Shown here one piece after another: positions 33,077-42,334 of a DNA stretch of 64,000 bases. Source of the DNA: Tuberibacillus sp. Marseille-P3662 (GTDB taxonomy: Bacteria; Bacillota; Bacilli; Bacillales; Sporolactobacillaceae); contig NZ_FXBS01000006.1 in NCBI RefSeq assembly GCF_900178005.1, positions 868,001-932,000 on the forward strand. The letters are read 5' to 3'. A model generated the notes under the pieces. The model was not told the origin of the DNA and ran no database searches. It saw nothing but the letters and a program-made list of their open reading frames with translations. How positions within the stretch are numbered: the first letter of the stretch is position 1; each line of letters begins with the position of its first letter. The position numbers and the translations under genes were made by a program.

Positions 33077-33292
33077 ATGGCAATGATAATCAATATAGAT
33101 GTGATGCTGGCTAAAAGGAAAATGAGTGTAACAGAACTTTCGGAGAGGGTTGGAATAACGATGGCTAACCTTTCTATATTGAAGAACGGAAAGGCAAAAG
33201 CCATTAGACTTTCAACTTTAGAGGCCATTTGTAAGGCTTTAGAATGTCAGCCTGGAGATATTTTAGAATACCGAAGTGATGAAGACACCTAA
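33077..33292 (+). CDS. Small XRE-family (YozG-like) transcriptional regulator
   Basis: A 71-residue protein that is almost entirely a helix-turn-helix domain: MLAKRKMSVTELSERVGITMANLSILKNGKAKAIRLSTLEAICKAL followed by CQPGDILEY. This is the HTH_26 type that accompanies DUF2975 proteins. It follows the DUF2975 gene by nine bases with a GAGGTGATAAC site, so the two are cotranscribed. Confidence 0.87.
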   Translation: MAMIINIDVMLAKRKMSVTELSERVGITMANLSILKNGKAKAIRLSTLEAICKALECQPGDILEYRSDEDT

Positions 33293-33337
33293 GATTAATC
33301 GTTCAATGAATCCACATTCATAACAGAGGAGTTACTC

Positions 33338-34180
33338 ATGAACTTCATTCAAAATGATTCTCAGAAAAAAACTTTGAAGGGACAAATCATGAGAGTAATA
33401 ATACAACTCATTCGTTTTGGTTGGGAGCAGGCCCTATCATGTTTGTTTCCTGTCGTTATTTTTGCCTCTTTGGCTTTTACACAAATCATGCCACTTCCCT
33501 TACTACCACGGTATGACTGGCTCCTCATCATCTGCCTTCTTATGCAGTGGTGGATGGTGTGCTCTGGGCTTGAAACACGAGATGAACTCAAGGTTATCAC
33601 ATTGTTCCACTTGATTGGACTTGCTCTTGAACTTTTTAAGGTACATATGGGTTCTTGGTCTTATCCAGAGGAAGGGTACTCCAAAATTTTTGGAGTGCCT
33701 TTGTACAGCGGATTCATGTACGCAAGTGTAGCGAGTTATCTTTGTCAGGCGTGGAGGAGGCTTAATGTTGAACTGGTAAAGTGGCCACCGTTTTTGGTCG
33801 TAGTTCCTCTTGCAGCTGCAATTTATTTGAATTTTTTCACCCACCATTATTGGATTGACGTCCGCCTGTGGCTATTTGGGCTTGTCATGATCGTCTTCTG
33901 GCAATCAAAGGTTACATACGAAGTTGGCGAAGCCCGTTACCGGATGCCACTCGCTCTTTCTTTTCTGCTGATCGGATTTTTTATATGGATAGCCGAAAAT
34001 ATCGCAACCTTCTTTGGAGCTTGGGAATATCCAAATCAAACCGATGCATGGAGTCTCGTTCATCTAGGAAAGGTGAGTTCATGGCTCTTATTAGTGATTG
34101 TTAGCTTTCTTATAGTAGCGACGCTCAAGCAAGCTAAGGGAAATGTTTACACTAGGAAAGGTATGAGTCAATTTTTATAA
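33338..34180 (+). CDS. DUF817 family membrane protein
   Basis: A 280-residue protein with about eight membrane segments and conserved-looking hydrophilic motifs GSWSYPEEGYSKIFGVPLYSGFMYASVASY (about 109-138), FFTHHYWIDVRLWL and GAWEYPNQTDAWSLVHLGKVSSW near the C-terminus. This arrangement matches DUF817 (YoaT-like), whose function is unknown. The start has AGAGGAG; a second ATG at codon 18 has an AAGGGACAAATC site and is also possible. It starts 45 bases after the XRE gene. Confidence 0.75.
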   Translation: MNFIQNDSQKKTLKGQIMRVIIQLIRFGWEQALSCLFPVVIFASLAFTQIMPLPLLPRYDWLLIICLLMQWWMVCSGLETRDELKVITLFHLIGLALELFKVHMGSWSYPEEGYSKIFGVPLYSGFMYASVASYLCQAWRRLNVELVKWPPFLVVVPLAAAIYLNFFTHHYWIDVRLWLFGLVMIVFWQSKVTYEVGEARYRMPLALSFLLIGFFIWIAENIATFFGAWEYPNQTDAWSLVHLGKVSSWLLLVIVSFLIVATLKQAKGNVYTRKGMSQFL

Positions 34181-34332
34181 CTGTTTTACTTCCTTAGATT
34201 TTCGATTTGTCGTAATATTCATGTGTCGTCTTGAGCTGCTTCTTAAAAACTACAAATACGAGTTCTATGTCACATAAACAGATGAAGACGTGTGAACAAT
34301 ACCGGTAGATTTTCATGAAAGGAGTTCAAATT

Positions 34333-34599
34333 ATGGGACAAAAACAATGTAATGTTTTCTTGGCGGAATCTCCTGACCAATCATGGATGACATTTTGTAC
34401 ATCGGATGGCTATAACAAAGACGAAGCCCGCTCAAAGATTGAAGAAATACTCGAAAACGAGAAAAAAGCTTCTTCTTATCAATTGGATTATTTGGGTTTT
34501 GTCGACTTCAACGATATGGAGCCGGGGATTGCTGAGCAAACAGATCACTTTGAAAAATATGACCCAGTTTGGTTATTGAATACCTCGAGGCATCATTAA
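34333..34599 (+). CDS. 88-residue soluble protein, unknown
   Basis: It starts at the ATG that follows AAAGGAG by about nine bases; an ATG six codons earlier overlaps that site. The sequence is polar with two clear parts: NVFLAESPDQSWMTFCTSDG and a helical stretch DEARSKIEEILENEKKAS, ending in DHFEKYDPVWLLNTS. It contains no signal peptide or membrane segment. I do not recognise a family. A strong terminator follows. Confidence 0.6.
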   Translation: MGQKQCNVFLAESPDQSWMTFCTSDGYNKDEARSKIEEILENEKKASSYQLDYLGFVDFNDMEPGIAEQTDHFEKYDPVWLLNTSRHH

Positions 34600-34616
34600 G
34601 TGTTGAAAGGCTCATT

Positions 34617-34651
34617 AAAAATGAATGCCGGGTTCTCCCGGCGTCATTTTT
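34617..34651. terminator. Terminator upstream of the bsd operon
   Basis: GCCGGG-TTCT-CCCGGC forms the inner stem and AAAAATGA / TCATTTTT the outer stem. It separates the 88-residue protein gene from bsdB. Confidence 0.85.
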
Positions 34652-34702
34652 ATGGCTAAGAAATGTCTGCTACTTATAAAAGGCAAGGAAGGAGGGAGCA
34701 GC

Positions 34703-35281
34703 TTGCGACTAATTGTGGGGATTTCCGGAGCAACAGGAGCCATTTTCGGCATCCGAATGCTTGAGTTCCTGCAAAGAGCGGGAGTGGAAACGCACCTCAT
34801 CTTATCCCAATGGGCTGAAGTCACCGTTCATTTGGAGACATCCTATACGATGTCGGAAATAAAACAGCTTGCATCATATGTTTACTCACCCAAAAATTTG
34901 GCTGCTTCAATTTCCAGCGGGTCCTTCCAAGTCGATGGGATGGTTATCGCTCCTTGCAGCATGAAATCATTGGCTTCGATACGGCACGGCCTGGCTGATA
35001 ACTTAATGACAAGAGCAGCTGATGTGCTTTTAAAGGAACGAAAAAAGTTGGTGTTATTAACACGCGAGATGCCATTCAGTGATATCCATCTTGAAAACAT
35101 GCTAGATCTGTCAAGGATGGGTGTCACGATTTTACCGCCGGTCCCCGCCTTTTACAATCATCCTCAATCCATTGACGATCTGGTTAATCACATAGTGGTT
35201 CGAACGTTGGACCAATTCGGTCTTGATACCGAAGAAGCGAAACGTTGGAACGGCATTCATGCTACAACAAAAAATCGATAA
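34703..35281 (+). CDS. bsdB: UbiX-like flavin prenyltransferase of phenolic acid decarboxylase
   Basis: A 192-residue protein that makes prenylated FMN for its UbiD partner. The FMN-binding IVGISGATGAIFGIRMLEFL is at the N-terminus, SSGSFQVDGMVIAPCSMKSLASIRHGLADNLMTRAADV at about 78-115 is the family core, and VLLTREMPFSDIHLENM follows at about 125-141. The TTG at 34703 is chosen because GGAAGGAGG lies about six bases upstream and earlier ATGs fall near the terminator. It is the first of bsdBCD. Confidence 0.9.
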   Translation: MRLIVGISGATGAIFGIRMLEFLQRAGVETHLILSQWAEVTVHLETSYTMSEIKQLASYVYSPKNLAASISSGSFQVDGMVIAPCSMKSLASIRHGLADNLMTRAADVLLKERKKLVLLTREMPFSDIHLENMLDLSRMGVTILPPVPAFYNHPQSIDDLVNHIVVRTLDQFGLDTEEAKRWNGIHATTKNR

Positions 35282-35295
35282 TCGGAGGGAGTACC

Positions 35296-36717
35296 ATGGC
35301 TTATCAAGATTTAAGAGAATATATGGATAAATTGAAAGAAGAAGAACAGTTGTTAACGATCAAAGATGAGGTCATGCCCGAACCGGATTTAGGAGCAGCC
35401 GGAAGGGCAATCACGAATCTTGGTGAACATTCTCCTGCTATGTTGTTCAACAACATTAATGGGTATGAGAATGCACAAGTAGCCATGAATGTGATTGGAT
35501 CTTGGCCCAACCATGCGTTGATGATGGGGTTGCCGAAAGATACACCGGTAAAGGAACAATTTTTTGAATTTGCTCGTAGATGGGATCATTATCCAGTCGA
35601 GGTAGAACGGGTAGAAACAGCACCATTCCAAGAAGTCGAAATAACTGAGGATATCAATCTGTTTGAAATCCTGCCGCTGTTCCGGCTGAATAGAGGAGAT
35701 GGCGGGACTTACCTTGATAAAGCCTGTGTCATTTCTAAGGATCCATCCGATCCGGACAATTTTGATAAACAAAATGTCGGTATTTACCGTATGGAGGTGA
35801 AAGGAAAAGATCGTCTTGGTATTCAGCCCGTCCCAATGCATGATATTGCGATTCATTTACGGATGGCTGAAGAAAAAGGAGAAAATCTTCCGGTTGCCAT
35901 CGCACTTGGTAACGAACCCGTGATTACGACAATCGGCGGATCGCCGATTGGTTATGACCAATCGGAGTATGAAATGGCAGGAGCCATTCAGGGAGAGCCC
36001 TACAAGGTCGTAAAGGGAAAAACTGTGGATCTAGACCTTCCGAGAGGAGCAGAAGTCGTTTTAGAAGGTGAAATTCTTGCTGGTGAACGGGAAGTAGAAG
36101 GGCCATTCGGAGAATTTACTGGTCATTATTCTGGTGGAAGAAAAATGCCAGTCATTCAAGTTAACCGGGTTTACCATCGTAAAAACCCGATCTTTGAACA
36201 CTTGTATATCGGTATGCCATGGACAGAAGTGGACTATATGGTAGGAATTAACACCTGTGTCCCGATTTATAAAGACTTGAAAGCAGCGTTTCCAAATGAA
36301 ATTGAGGCCGTCAATGCCATGTATACCCACGGATTTGTTGCGATTGTTTCCACAAAACAACGCTTTGGCGGGTTTGCCAAGGCTGTTGGCATGCATACAA
36401 TGACAACCCATCATGGCCTTGGCTATTGTAAGATTGTGATTGTTGTTGATGAGGAGGTTGATCCGTTTAATTTGCCGCAGGTCATGTGGGCACTATCAAC
36501 TAAGATGCACCCAAAACACGATGTCATCACAATTCCGGATGCTTCAATTGCACCTTTGGATCCTGGGTCAGAACCGGCAGGAATTAGTGACAAAATAATC
36601 CTTGATGCGACAACACCTGAAGCACCGGAAAATCGCGGCCATTATTCCCAACAGTTAGACGAACCGGTGGATACGAAGAAATGGGAAAAAATACTTTCTG
36701 ACATGATGAGTAAATAA
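35296..36717 (+). CDS. bsdC: UbiD-family non-oxidative hydroxyarylic acid decarboxylase subunit C
   Basis: A 473-residue prenyl-FMN-dependent decarboxylase. DLREYMDKLKEEEQL opens the protein, a region with DKACVISKDP and NVGIYRMEVKGKDRLGIQ binds the cofactor, and EGPFGEFTGHYSGGRKMPV at about 271-289 contains the catalytic Glu/Arg region. It probably converts hydroxybenzoate or vanillate type acids into phenols (reaction inferred from subunit composition). The ATG at 35296 has GGAGGGAG upstream. It is followed by subunit D 17 bases later. Confidence 0.92.
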   Translation: MAYQDLREYMDKLKEEEQLLTIKDEVMPEPDLGAAGRAITNLGEHSPAMLFNNINGYENAQVAMNVIGSWPNHALMMGLPKDTPVKEQFFEFARRWDHYPVEVERVETAPFQEVEITEDINLFEILPLFRLNRGDGGTYLDKACVISKDPSDPDNFDKQNVGIYRMEVKGKDRLGIQPVPMHDIAIHLRMAEEKGENLPVAIALGNEPVITTIGGSPIGYDQSEYEMAGAIQGEPYKVVKGKTVDLDLPRGAEVVLEGEILAGEREVEGPFGEFTGHYSGGRKMPVIQVNRVYHRKNPIFEHLYIGMPWTEVDYMVGINTCVPIYKDLKAAFPNEIEAVNAMYTHGFVAIVSTKQRFGGFAKAVGMHTMTTHHGLGYCKIVIVVDEEVDPFNLPQVMWALSTKMHPKHDVITIPDASIAPLDPGSEPAGISDKIILDATTPEAPENRGHYSQQLDEPVDTKKWEKILSDMMSK

Positions 36718-36734
36718 GTGAGGAGGTTGGAGCC

Positions 36735-36968
36735 ATGAAAAAAATTTGCCCGCGTTGTGAAAGCGAAAAAGTAGAAAAGATCGCGGAATCTCCGGTGAGC
36801 GGAAAATGGGACATGTTTTTGTGTCATACATGCCTATTTTCTTGGAGGTCGACGGAACCTGAGGCGATTCAAGATCCGGAACTGTATAACAAACATTTCA
36901 AAATTGATCAGCATGATATTCCAAACTATGATAATGTCCCTGTCATACCGGAACGAAAAACAAAATAA
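36735..36968 (+). CDS. bsdD: Non-oxidative hydroxyarylic acid decarboxylase subunit D
   Basis: A 77-residue protein with two zinc-ribbon-like CxxC pairs, ICPRCESEKVEKIAESPVSGKWDMFLCHTCLFSWRSTEPE, and the tail YDNVPVIPERK. This is the VdcD/BsdD signature. The small subunit is found only with vanillate/4-hydroxybenzoate decarboxylases of the BsdBCD type and marks the operon as phenolic acid decarboxylase rather than ubiquinone-related. The ribosome binding site is GAGGAGG. A terminator follows at 37021. No LysR-type regulator (BsdA) gene is adjacent. Confidence 0.92.
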   Translation: MKKICPRCESEKVEKIAESPVSGKWDMFLCHTCLFSWRSTEPEAIQDPELYNKHFKIDQHDIPNYDNVPVIPERKTK

Positions 36969-37013
36969 ATGAACTTGAAGGCTTGCAACAATTTGTAAAG
37001 TATATCTCAACCC

Positions 37014-37056
37014 AAAAAAAGATCCGTATCAACTTTAATAGTGATACGGATCTTTT
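37014..37056 (+). terminator. Terminator after bsdBCD
   Basis: GATCCGTATCA (37021-37031) pairs perfectly with TGATACGGATC (37042-37052), flanked by AAAAAAA and TTTTG. Confidence 0.88.
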
Positions 37057-37159
37057 GTTTAATGAATTAAATATTTTAGATTCATTCTGTCTTGAAAATT
37101 CCAGTCAGTTCAATGAAGGTTAAATGGAGACACATAATATGCTAAATAATGTTCTTGAA

Positions 37160-37233
37160 TCGGGATGACAGGACTTGAACCTGCGACCTCAGCGCCCCCA
37201 GCACTGCGCTCTACCAAGCTGAGCTACATCCCG
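37160..37233 (-). tRNA. tRNA-Pro (anticodon GGG)
   Basis: On the minus strand a 74-base cloverleaf runs from CGGGATG to CATCCCG with discriminator A. The D-arm is GCTCAGCTTGGTAGAGC, the anticodon stem is CAGTG/CGCTG with loop CTGGGGG, so the anticodon is GGG, and the T-arm is GCAGGTTCAAGTCCTGT with TTCAAGT as loop. It reads CCC and CCU codons. CCA is not encoded. It is an isolated tRNA gene. Confidence 0.92.
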
Positions 37234-37359
37234 GTATTATGAAAATGTTAAATGCTTGGTAGTTAGTAAAGTTCGGAACGCCTAAAACCTTGTATATTAT
37301 ATTATATAAGGTCATCGGTTATTCATCAATAGCTATTTACAAGCATAATTTTGAAAGGG

Positions 37360-37388
37360 TTTACACAGGCTTTGGGCTTACTTATAAT
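37360..37388 (+). promoter_or_regulatory. Sigma-A promoter of the acetoacetyl-CoA synthetase gene
   Basis: TTTACA (37360-37365), 17 bases, TATAAT (37383-37388), about 74 bases upstream of the GTG start. Confidence 0.75.
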
Positions 37389-37461
37389 TAAAGTAATCCA
37401 AAATGAATTAAATTTCTAAAAACAACTGGACTTATGTTCTTACAAACTGGAGGGACGCTGT

Positions 37462-39453
37462 GTGACAACTGAAGGGGATTTGCTGTGGCAACCGTCGCAA
37501 GAATGGATCAATGAAACGAACATGGCCGATTATATGAAATGGCTTAAAACTGAGAAAAAAATAGATGTCAAAACCTATCAAGAACTATGGGAATGGTCTG
37601 TGAATGGACCTGAATCATTTTGGGCTTCACTTTGGGATTATTTCGATATCCAAACATCGACTGCTTATGAGCAGGTTATGAGTGATGATCCTATGCCTGC
37701 GACACAATGGTTTCCTGGAGCAAGGCTGAATTATGCTGAACATGTATTCCGCAATATGAAGGATGATGGCGAGGCGATAATCCATGCATCAGAACTACGT
37801 GTTCAAGACTCGATGACATGGGATGAATTGCACCGACAAACGGCAGCATTTGCTAATACATTGAAGCAAATCGGTGTCGAGCAAGGGGATCGTGTTGTAG
37901 CCTATGTGTCTAATATTCCGGAGGCCGTGGTCGCTTTTCTTGGGTGTGCCAGCATCGGTGCAATATGGTCAAGCTGTTCACCGGAATTCGGTTCTCGCAG
38001 TGTGGTTGACCGCTTTAAACAAATTGAACCCAAGGTCATGGTGACGGTTGATGGTTACCGGTTTGCGGGTAAAGATTACGATAGGATGTCTGTTATTCGC
38101 GAGATTCAGCAAGCGATTCCGAGTCTGGAGCATACGATTGTTGTTCCCTATTTAAAATCACAGCCCAATATTAAGGCACTGAAGAATGCGATGTTTTGGG
38201 ATGACATGTTAGCAACCTATGCATCAGACACTCTCTCTTTTACTCATGTGCCGTTTGATCAACCCTTATGGATTTTATATTCGTCTGGAACGACAGGTAT
38301 TCCCAAAGCGATTGTGCAAAGCCAGGGCGGTATTTTATTGGAGCATCTTAAAGCCCTAACCTTGCATAGTGATCTCAAAAATGACGATCGCTTCTTTTGG
38401 TACACGACAACGGGGTGGATGATGTGGAACTTATTAGTTGGTGGATTGCTCACAGGTTCCAGCATCGTTTTATATGATGGCAGCCCCAATGACCCTGATC
38501 TGAATGCTATGTGGCAGTTTGTCGAGGATGCGGGGATTACCGTATTTGGTACAAGTGCTGGTTATTTGACGGCCTGTATGAAAGCCGGTCTCGAACCGGG
38601 CAAAACCTTTGATTTAAGCCGTTTAAAAAGTATCGGTTCAACAGGTTCTCCGCTGCCGCCTGAGGGCTTCTCATGGGTTTATGAGAATGTCAAACAAGAT
38701 TTGGCGCTTGGCTCTGTAAGTGGTGGAACGGATATGTGTACGGCCTTTATCCTCAATTGTCCTATATTACCTGTTCATGCGGGTGAACTGCAATGCCGCG
38801 GTCTTGGGTGTGCTGTTGAGGCTTATGATGATGATGGTCAGTCGCTCTTTGAAAATATCGGGGAACTCGTAATCACTCAACCCATGCCGTCTATGCCAAT
38901 TTATTTTTGGCATGATCCTGACGGAGAGCGATACCAAGATAGCTATTTTGATGTCTATCCAGGCATCTGGAGGCATGGCGATTATATTAAAATCACCTCC
39001 CGCGGTAGCTGTGTGATTTACGGTCGTTCAGACGCAACCATTAACCGCGGCGGTGTCCGTATGGGAACAAGTGAAATTTATCGCGTTGTCGAAGGGCTTT
39101 CAGAAGTTACCGATAGTCTCATCGTTGATGTCAAACAATCACAGGGTCGGTCATTCATGCCACTGTTTGTCACGTTAGAGGACCAAACAGAACTGGATGA
39201 TGCATTGAAAGGGAAAATCAAACAAAATATTAAAGATGGATGTTCACCGCGGCATATTCCGAATGAGATCTATGCGGTCGATGATATCCCTAGGACAATC
39301 AACGGTAAAAAACTTGAGGTTCCGGTAAAAAGAATACTAAGCGGCGTCCCTGCTAATAAGGCTGCCAATAAAGGCTCGATGCAAAATCCTGAGATTTTAG
39401 ATATATTTATTCAATTGGCTGAACAATGGCAGAAAGAATTTAAAAACGCTTAA
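37462..39453 (+). CDS. Acetoacetate-CoA ligase
   Basis: A 663-residue adenylate-forming enzyme that activates acetoacetate with ATP and CoA, used in ketone body or PHB-linked metabolism. The N-terminal ACAS_N region (MADYMKWLKTEK, WEWSVNGPESFWASLWDYF) is at about 19-54, the P-loop-like LYSSGTTGIPKAIVQSQGG at about 270-288, the core TTGWMMWNLLVGGLL at about 315-329, HGDYIKITSRGSCVIYGRSDATINRGGVRMGTSEIYR near 512-548 and the catalytic lysine in RTINGKKLEVPVK near 615-627. The GTG start has GGAGGG eight bases upstream. Monocistronic. Confidence 0.9.
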   Translation: MTTEGDLLWQPSQEWINETNMADYMKWLKTEKKIDVKTYQELWEWSVNGPESFWASLWDYFDIQTSTAYEQVMSDDPMPATQWFPGARLNYAEHVFRNMKDDGEAIIHASELRVQDSMTWDELHRQTAAFANTLKQIGVEQGDRVVAYVSNIPEAVVAFLGCASIGAIWSSCSPEFGSRSVVDRFKQIEPKVMVTVDGYRFAGKDYDRMSVIREIQQAIPSLEHTIVVPYLKSQPNIKALKNAMFWDDMLATYASDTLSFTHVPFDQPLWILYSSGTTGIPKAIVQSQGGILLEHLKALTLHSDLKNDDRFFWYTTTGWMMWNLLVGGLLTGSSIVLYDGSPNDPDLNAMWQFVEDAGITVFGTSAGYLTACMKAGLEPGKTFDLSRLKSIGSTGSPLPPEGFSWVYENVKQDLALGSVSGGTDMCTAFILNCPILPVHAGELQCRGLGCAVEAYDDDGQSLFENIGELVITQPMPSMPIYFWHDPDGERYQDSYFDVYPGIWRHGDYIKITSRGSCVIYGRSDATINRGGVRMGTSEIYRVVEGLSEVTDSLIVDVKQSQGRSFMPLFVTLEDQTELDDALKGKIKQNIKDGCSPRHIPNEIYAVDDIPRTINGKKLEVPVKRILSGVPANKAANKGSMQNPEILDIFIQLAEQWQKEFKNA

Positions 39454-39459
39454 TATGCT

Positions 39460-39487
39460 AACGCTCTCATTTGAGGGCGTTTTTTGT
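39460..39487 (+). terminator. Terminator after the acetoacetyl-CoA synthetase gene
   Basis: AACGCTCTC pairs with GAGGGCGTT (one G-T pair) around ATTT, followed by TTTTTG. Confidence 0.85.
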
Positions 39488-39571
39488 TTCTGATAGCCTC
39501 CCTTTGTTTGATTTGAGCGTAAAATATGGTTTAAATTAAAAGGTGGAATGGAAAAAGAGGAGGCGACGCAC

Positions 39572-41275
39572 ATGCAACAGTTGAAATCCACCCTCAAACG
39601 AATTGATGGTAAAGGGTATAAGGCTTATAAAGATATCCAGGGGAATTATCGTTTTCCGGATTATCAGTTGGCGATTGATTATGTCCAAGGGGACCCTTTC
39701 GCCAGCCCATCAAAATTCCGGGTGATTATACCGAGGGAGACATCAGCTTTTGGTGATGAAGCCACGGCGACGAAGTCTCGAAAAGTGGCCAGTGAAGACG
39801 ACATTACGCGGTTCATTGACCGTGCGATTAAAAAAGAGTCCGGAAGTATAAAAGGCTCTGGAAAAAGTGGTTTGTTGACCATTGACGTACCGGGACAGGA
39901 AGTGATTGAGCGGACAGCCGTGACATTGACTCCTAAAAGTATCATTGTCTGTTTGTCCGTAGGTTTGCCAGCTCAGGGGCGACGCGTTCTTGGACAACAA
40001 GCTGAGAAAATATTTTTAACATTATTACCGAACGTGATCAGGCAGTCGGTTTTATCAATTCAAGCATCTGAGGTTGATCGTGTGACAAAGTTAGCGGATC
40101 AACAGCAAGCTATCAGACAATATATGCAAGATCATTCATACATAACGTTTGTCGCTGATGGCGCGATTCTCCCTCGTGCAAGTGGTGTCAACGACCGTCC
40201 GCTCCAAAAAGGAAAAGTTGTGCCATTTGAAAGTCCTGAATCAATGAAGGTAAGTATTGATATTCCTTACCGAGACAAGCCTTTGACCGGTATGGCGATT
40301 CCTAAGGGGATTTCATTGATTGTCGGCGGTGGTTTCCACGGCAAAAGTACTTTGTTAGAAGCCTTGCAGAAAAGTGTTTATGACCATATTGAAGGCGATG
40401 GCAGGGAGTTTGTCTGTACCGATCCGACAGCTGTGAAAATCAGGGCAGAAGACGGACGAAGTGTTGAAAAAGTTGATATTTCACCGTTTATCAATGATTT
40501 ACCGTATGATAAAGATACCGCGAGTTTTACAAGTGAAGATGCCAGCGGGAGTACATCACAAGCGGCTAATATTATTGAAGCTTTGGAAGCAGGAACGGAA
40601 ACGATACTCATTGACGAGGATACGAGTGCAACGAATTTTATGATCCGCGATGCCCGTATGCAAGCACTTGTGGCCAAAGCAACAGAACCGATTACGCCGT
40701 TTATTGATAAAGTGACACAATTGTATGCTGACTACGGTGTCTCAACGATTCTTGTTATGGGCGGTGCCGGCGATTATTTTGATGTGGCTGATCAAGTGAT
40801 TCAAATGGATAAATATGTTCCTTATGATGTGACTGATCAAGCGAAATCAATTGCTAAAGATATCGTGTATCAACGGCAATCAGAAGGCGGCTCTGGTTTT
40901 GGTGATATTCAAGCGCGTACGCCAACAGAAAAAAGTGTGGCTATGTTGAATGACCGGAAGAACAAAGTCAAAACCCGGAGTAAGTACACGATTCAATTGG
41001 GTAAGACAACCATCGCCTTGAGTCACGTCGAACAAATCGTTGAAGATAGTCAAACACGGATGATTGCGGAAATTTTAAGCAGCGTCGCGAAAGAACAGAC
41101 CTTTAAACAAAATCGGACTTTATCGGAATGGTTGGATCAAGTGGAGGAAGCCATGGATGATAAAGGCCTAGATACATTCGGCGCCTATAAAGGACATCCC
41201 GGTGAACTGGCGCGTCCAAGACGTTTTGAAATTGCTGCGAGTTTGAACCGATTGCGGACATTGGAAATAAAATAG
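39572..41275 (+). CDS. ABC-class P-loop ATPase (ABC_ATPase family, COG3044-like)
   Basis: A 567-residue soluble protein. Two halves are visible: an N-terminal part with RFPDYQLAIDYVQGDPFASPSKFRVIIP and ERTAVTLTPKSIIVCLSVGLPAQGRRVLG, and an ATPase part with Walker A GGGFHGKSTLLEAL at about 257-270, a Walker B-like ETILIDEDTSATNFMIRD at about 347-364 and VSTILVMGGAGDYFDVADQVIQM. It lacks membrane segments and a transporter partner. The family function is not known. The ATG at 39572 follows AGAGGAGG by about nine bases. Monocistronic with a perfect terminator. Confidence 0.83.
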   Translation: MQQLKSTLKRIDGKGYKAYKDIQGNYRFPDYQLAIDYVQGDPFASPSKFRVIIPRETSAFGDEATATKSRKVASEDDITRFIDRAIKKESGSIKGSGKSGLLTIDVPGQEVIERTAVTLTPKSIIVCLSVGLPAQGRRVLGQQAEKIFLTLLPNVIRQSVLSIQASEVDRVTKLADQQQAIRQYMQDHSYITFVADGAILPRASGVNDRPLQKGKVVPFESPESMKVSIDIPYRDKPLTGMAIPKGISLIVGGGFHGKSTLLEALQKSVYDHIEGDGREFVCTDPTAVKIRAEDGRSVEKVDISPFINDLPYDKDTASFTSEDASGSTSQAANIIEALEAGTETILIDEDTSATNFMIRDARMQALVAKATEPITPFIDKVTQLYADYGVSTILVMGGAGDYFDVADQVIQMDKYVPYDVTDQAKSIAKDIVYQRQSEGGSGFGDIQARTPTEKSVAMLNDRKNKVKTRSKYTIQLGKTTIALSHVEQIVEDSQTRMIAEILSSVAKEQTFKQNRTLSEWLDQVEEAMDDKGLDTFGAYKGHPGELARPRRFEIAASLNRLRTLEIK

Positions 41276-41280
41276 AGGAA

Positions 41281-41318
41281 GAATCCCCAAGGGACATATG
41301 ACCTTGGGGATTCTTTTA
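41281..41318 (+). terminator. Terminator after the ABC-class ATPase gene
   Basis: GAATCCCCAAGG pairs perfectly with CCTTGGGGATTC around a nine-base loop, followed by TTTTAT. Confidence 0.9.
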
Positions 41319-41559
41319 TGTGTTAAGGGTTATATTGTGAATATTAAGAGATTAACTGGAAAAAGATAATAAATGATCATGATGATGAGTGATTTCAAAT
41401 AGAAATGATCGTCCATGTAGGTGAGCTTGACAAAAAAGTTCAAATGGACCAAATGGTTATTAGAATAGACACTTCGTATATAGGGGTACATCTTGGTCAT
41501 AACCCCCGTATTAGTGAAGCGATTTTCTGATATAACCGTCTTTATATGGAGGTATTAAG

Positions 41560-42057
41560 TTGAAAAAGCGAATGCTTGGAATAGGAATAATCCTATTTGT
41601 TTTAATAAACACATTTGCGTTAGGTTATGAAAAAGCATCTGCTAAAGACGATAAAGTTAATCATGCAACGTTTGAAGAGCAGATCAAAAATTTCGGTAAA
41701 AAGTTAACAGATAAAGTTCCTGAAAATTACAGCAGAGAGGATGCCTTAGAGAATGGCGATATTACACCAGAGCATATAACGCAAAAACAACGAGAAAAAA
41801 TTAATCAGTTTATGGCAAACGTAAGGAATAATAAACCAGATTTTATCCGGTTTGTTCAATTCTTCCCTAGCGGCACATTAATTAAGGAATATCAATTTAA
41901 CGGAGACCTCATTTATTATCGTGCTGACAGCACAAGAATTAAAAACTCGAGGGATAAAGTTTATACTGACTACTGTAAAGACCTTGAGAAGAAAACAAAG
42001 CCCTTTGAAGGGACTTTTCTAACAAATTGTTATCATTCCAAATCAATTGAGTTTTAA
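41560..42057 (+). CDS. Secreted DUF4362-domain protein
   Basis: A 165-residue protein with a signal peptide (MKKRMLGIGIILFVLINTFALG; cleavage probably near EKASA-KDD). The mature part resembles DUF4362: SREDALENGDI, INQFMANVRNNKPDFIRFVQFFPSGTLIKEYQFNGDLIYYRADSTR and two cysteines (YCKDLEK and NCYHS) that may form a disulfide. The start is TTG with GGAGGTATTAAG upstream. Function unknown. A perfect terminator follows directly. Confidence 0.72.
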   Translation: MKKRMLGIGIILFVLINTFALGYEKASAKDDKVNHATFEEQIKNFGKKLTDKVPENYSREDALENGDITPEHITQKQREKINQFMANVRNNKPDFIRFVQFFPSGTLIKEYQFNGDLIYYRADSTRIKNSRDKVYTDYCKDLEKKTKPFEGTFLTNCYHSKSIEF

Positions 42058-42060
42058 CGC

Positions 42061-42087
42061 AACCAGCTTTTATAAAAGCTGGTTTTA
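42061..42087 (+). terminator. Terminator after the DUF4362 gene
   Basis: A near-continuous palindrome AACCAGCTTTTATAAAAGCTGGTT is followed by TTAG; the loop must be formed by the central TTATAA. Confidence 0.75.
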
Positions 42088-42273
42088 GTAGCTGGGCAAC
42101 AGTTATCGAATTGACTACCCTGTTATTTAGAATACTCTAGGAATGTCTTTCATTGGGATAAAGAAGGTAGAAATACCCTGTTAAAAGAATATTTTGGCTT
42201 TAATTCAGTACACTGAAAAATTAACTCAATAAATTATTATTGTGTTAACACACTAAAATATGGGATAAATTCA

Positions 42274-42302
42274 TTGACTTTCCATTTGAAACCGATTACA
42301 AT
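42274..42302 (+). promoter_or_regulatory. Sigma-A promoter of the hut leader
   Basis: TTGACT (42274-42279), 17 bases, TACAAT (42297-42302). It lies 33 bases upstream of the short leader frame. Confidence 0.78.
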
Positions 42303-42334
42303 AAAAGCAGTTATTAGATTATTGGAGAGTGTGA

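Noticed and set aside
35389-35856. 155-codon minus-strand frame inside bsdC
   Set aside because: It is antisense to the conserved UbiD-family gene, has no ribosome binding site and no recognisable domain.
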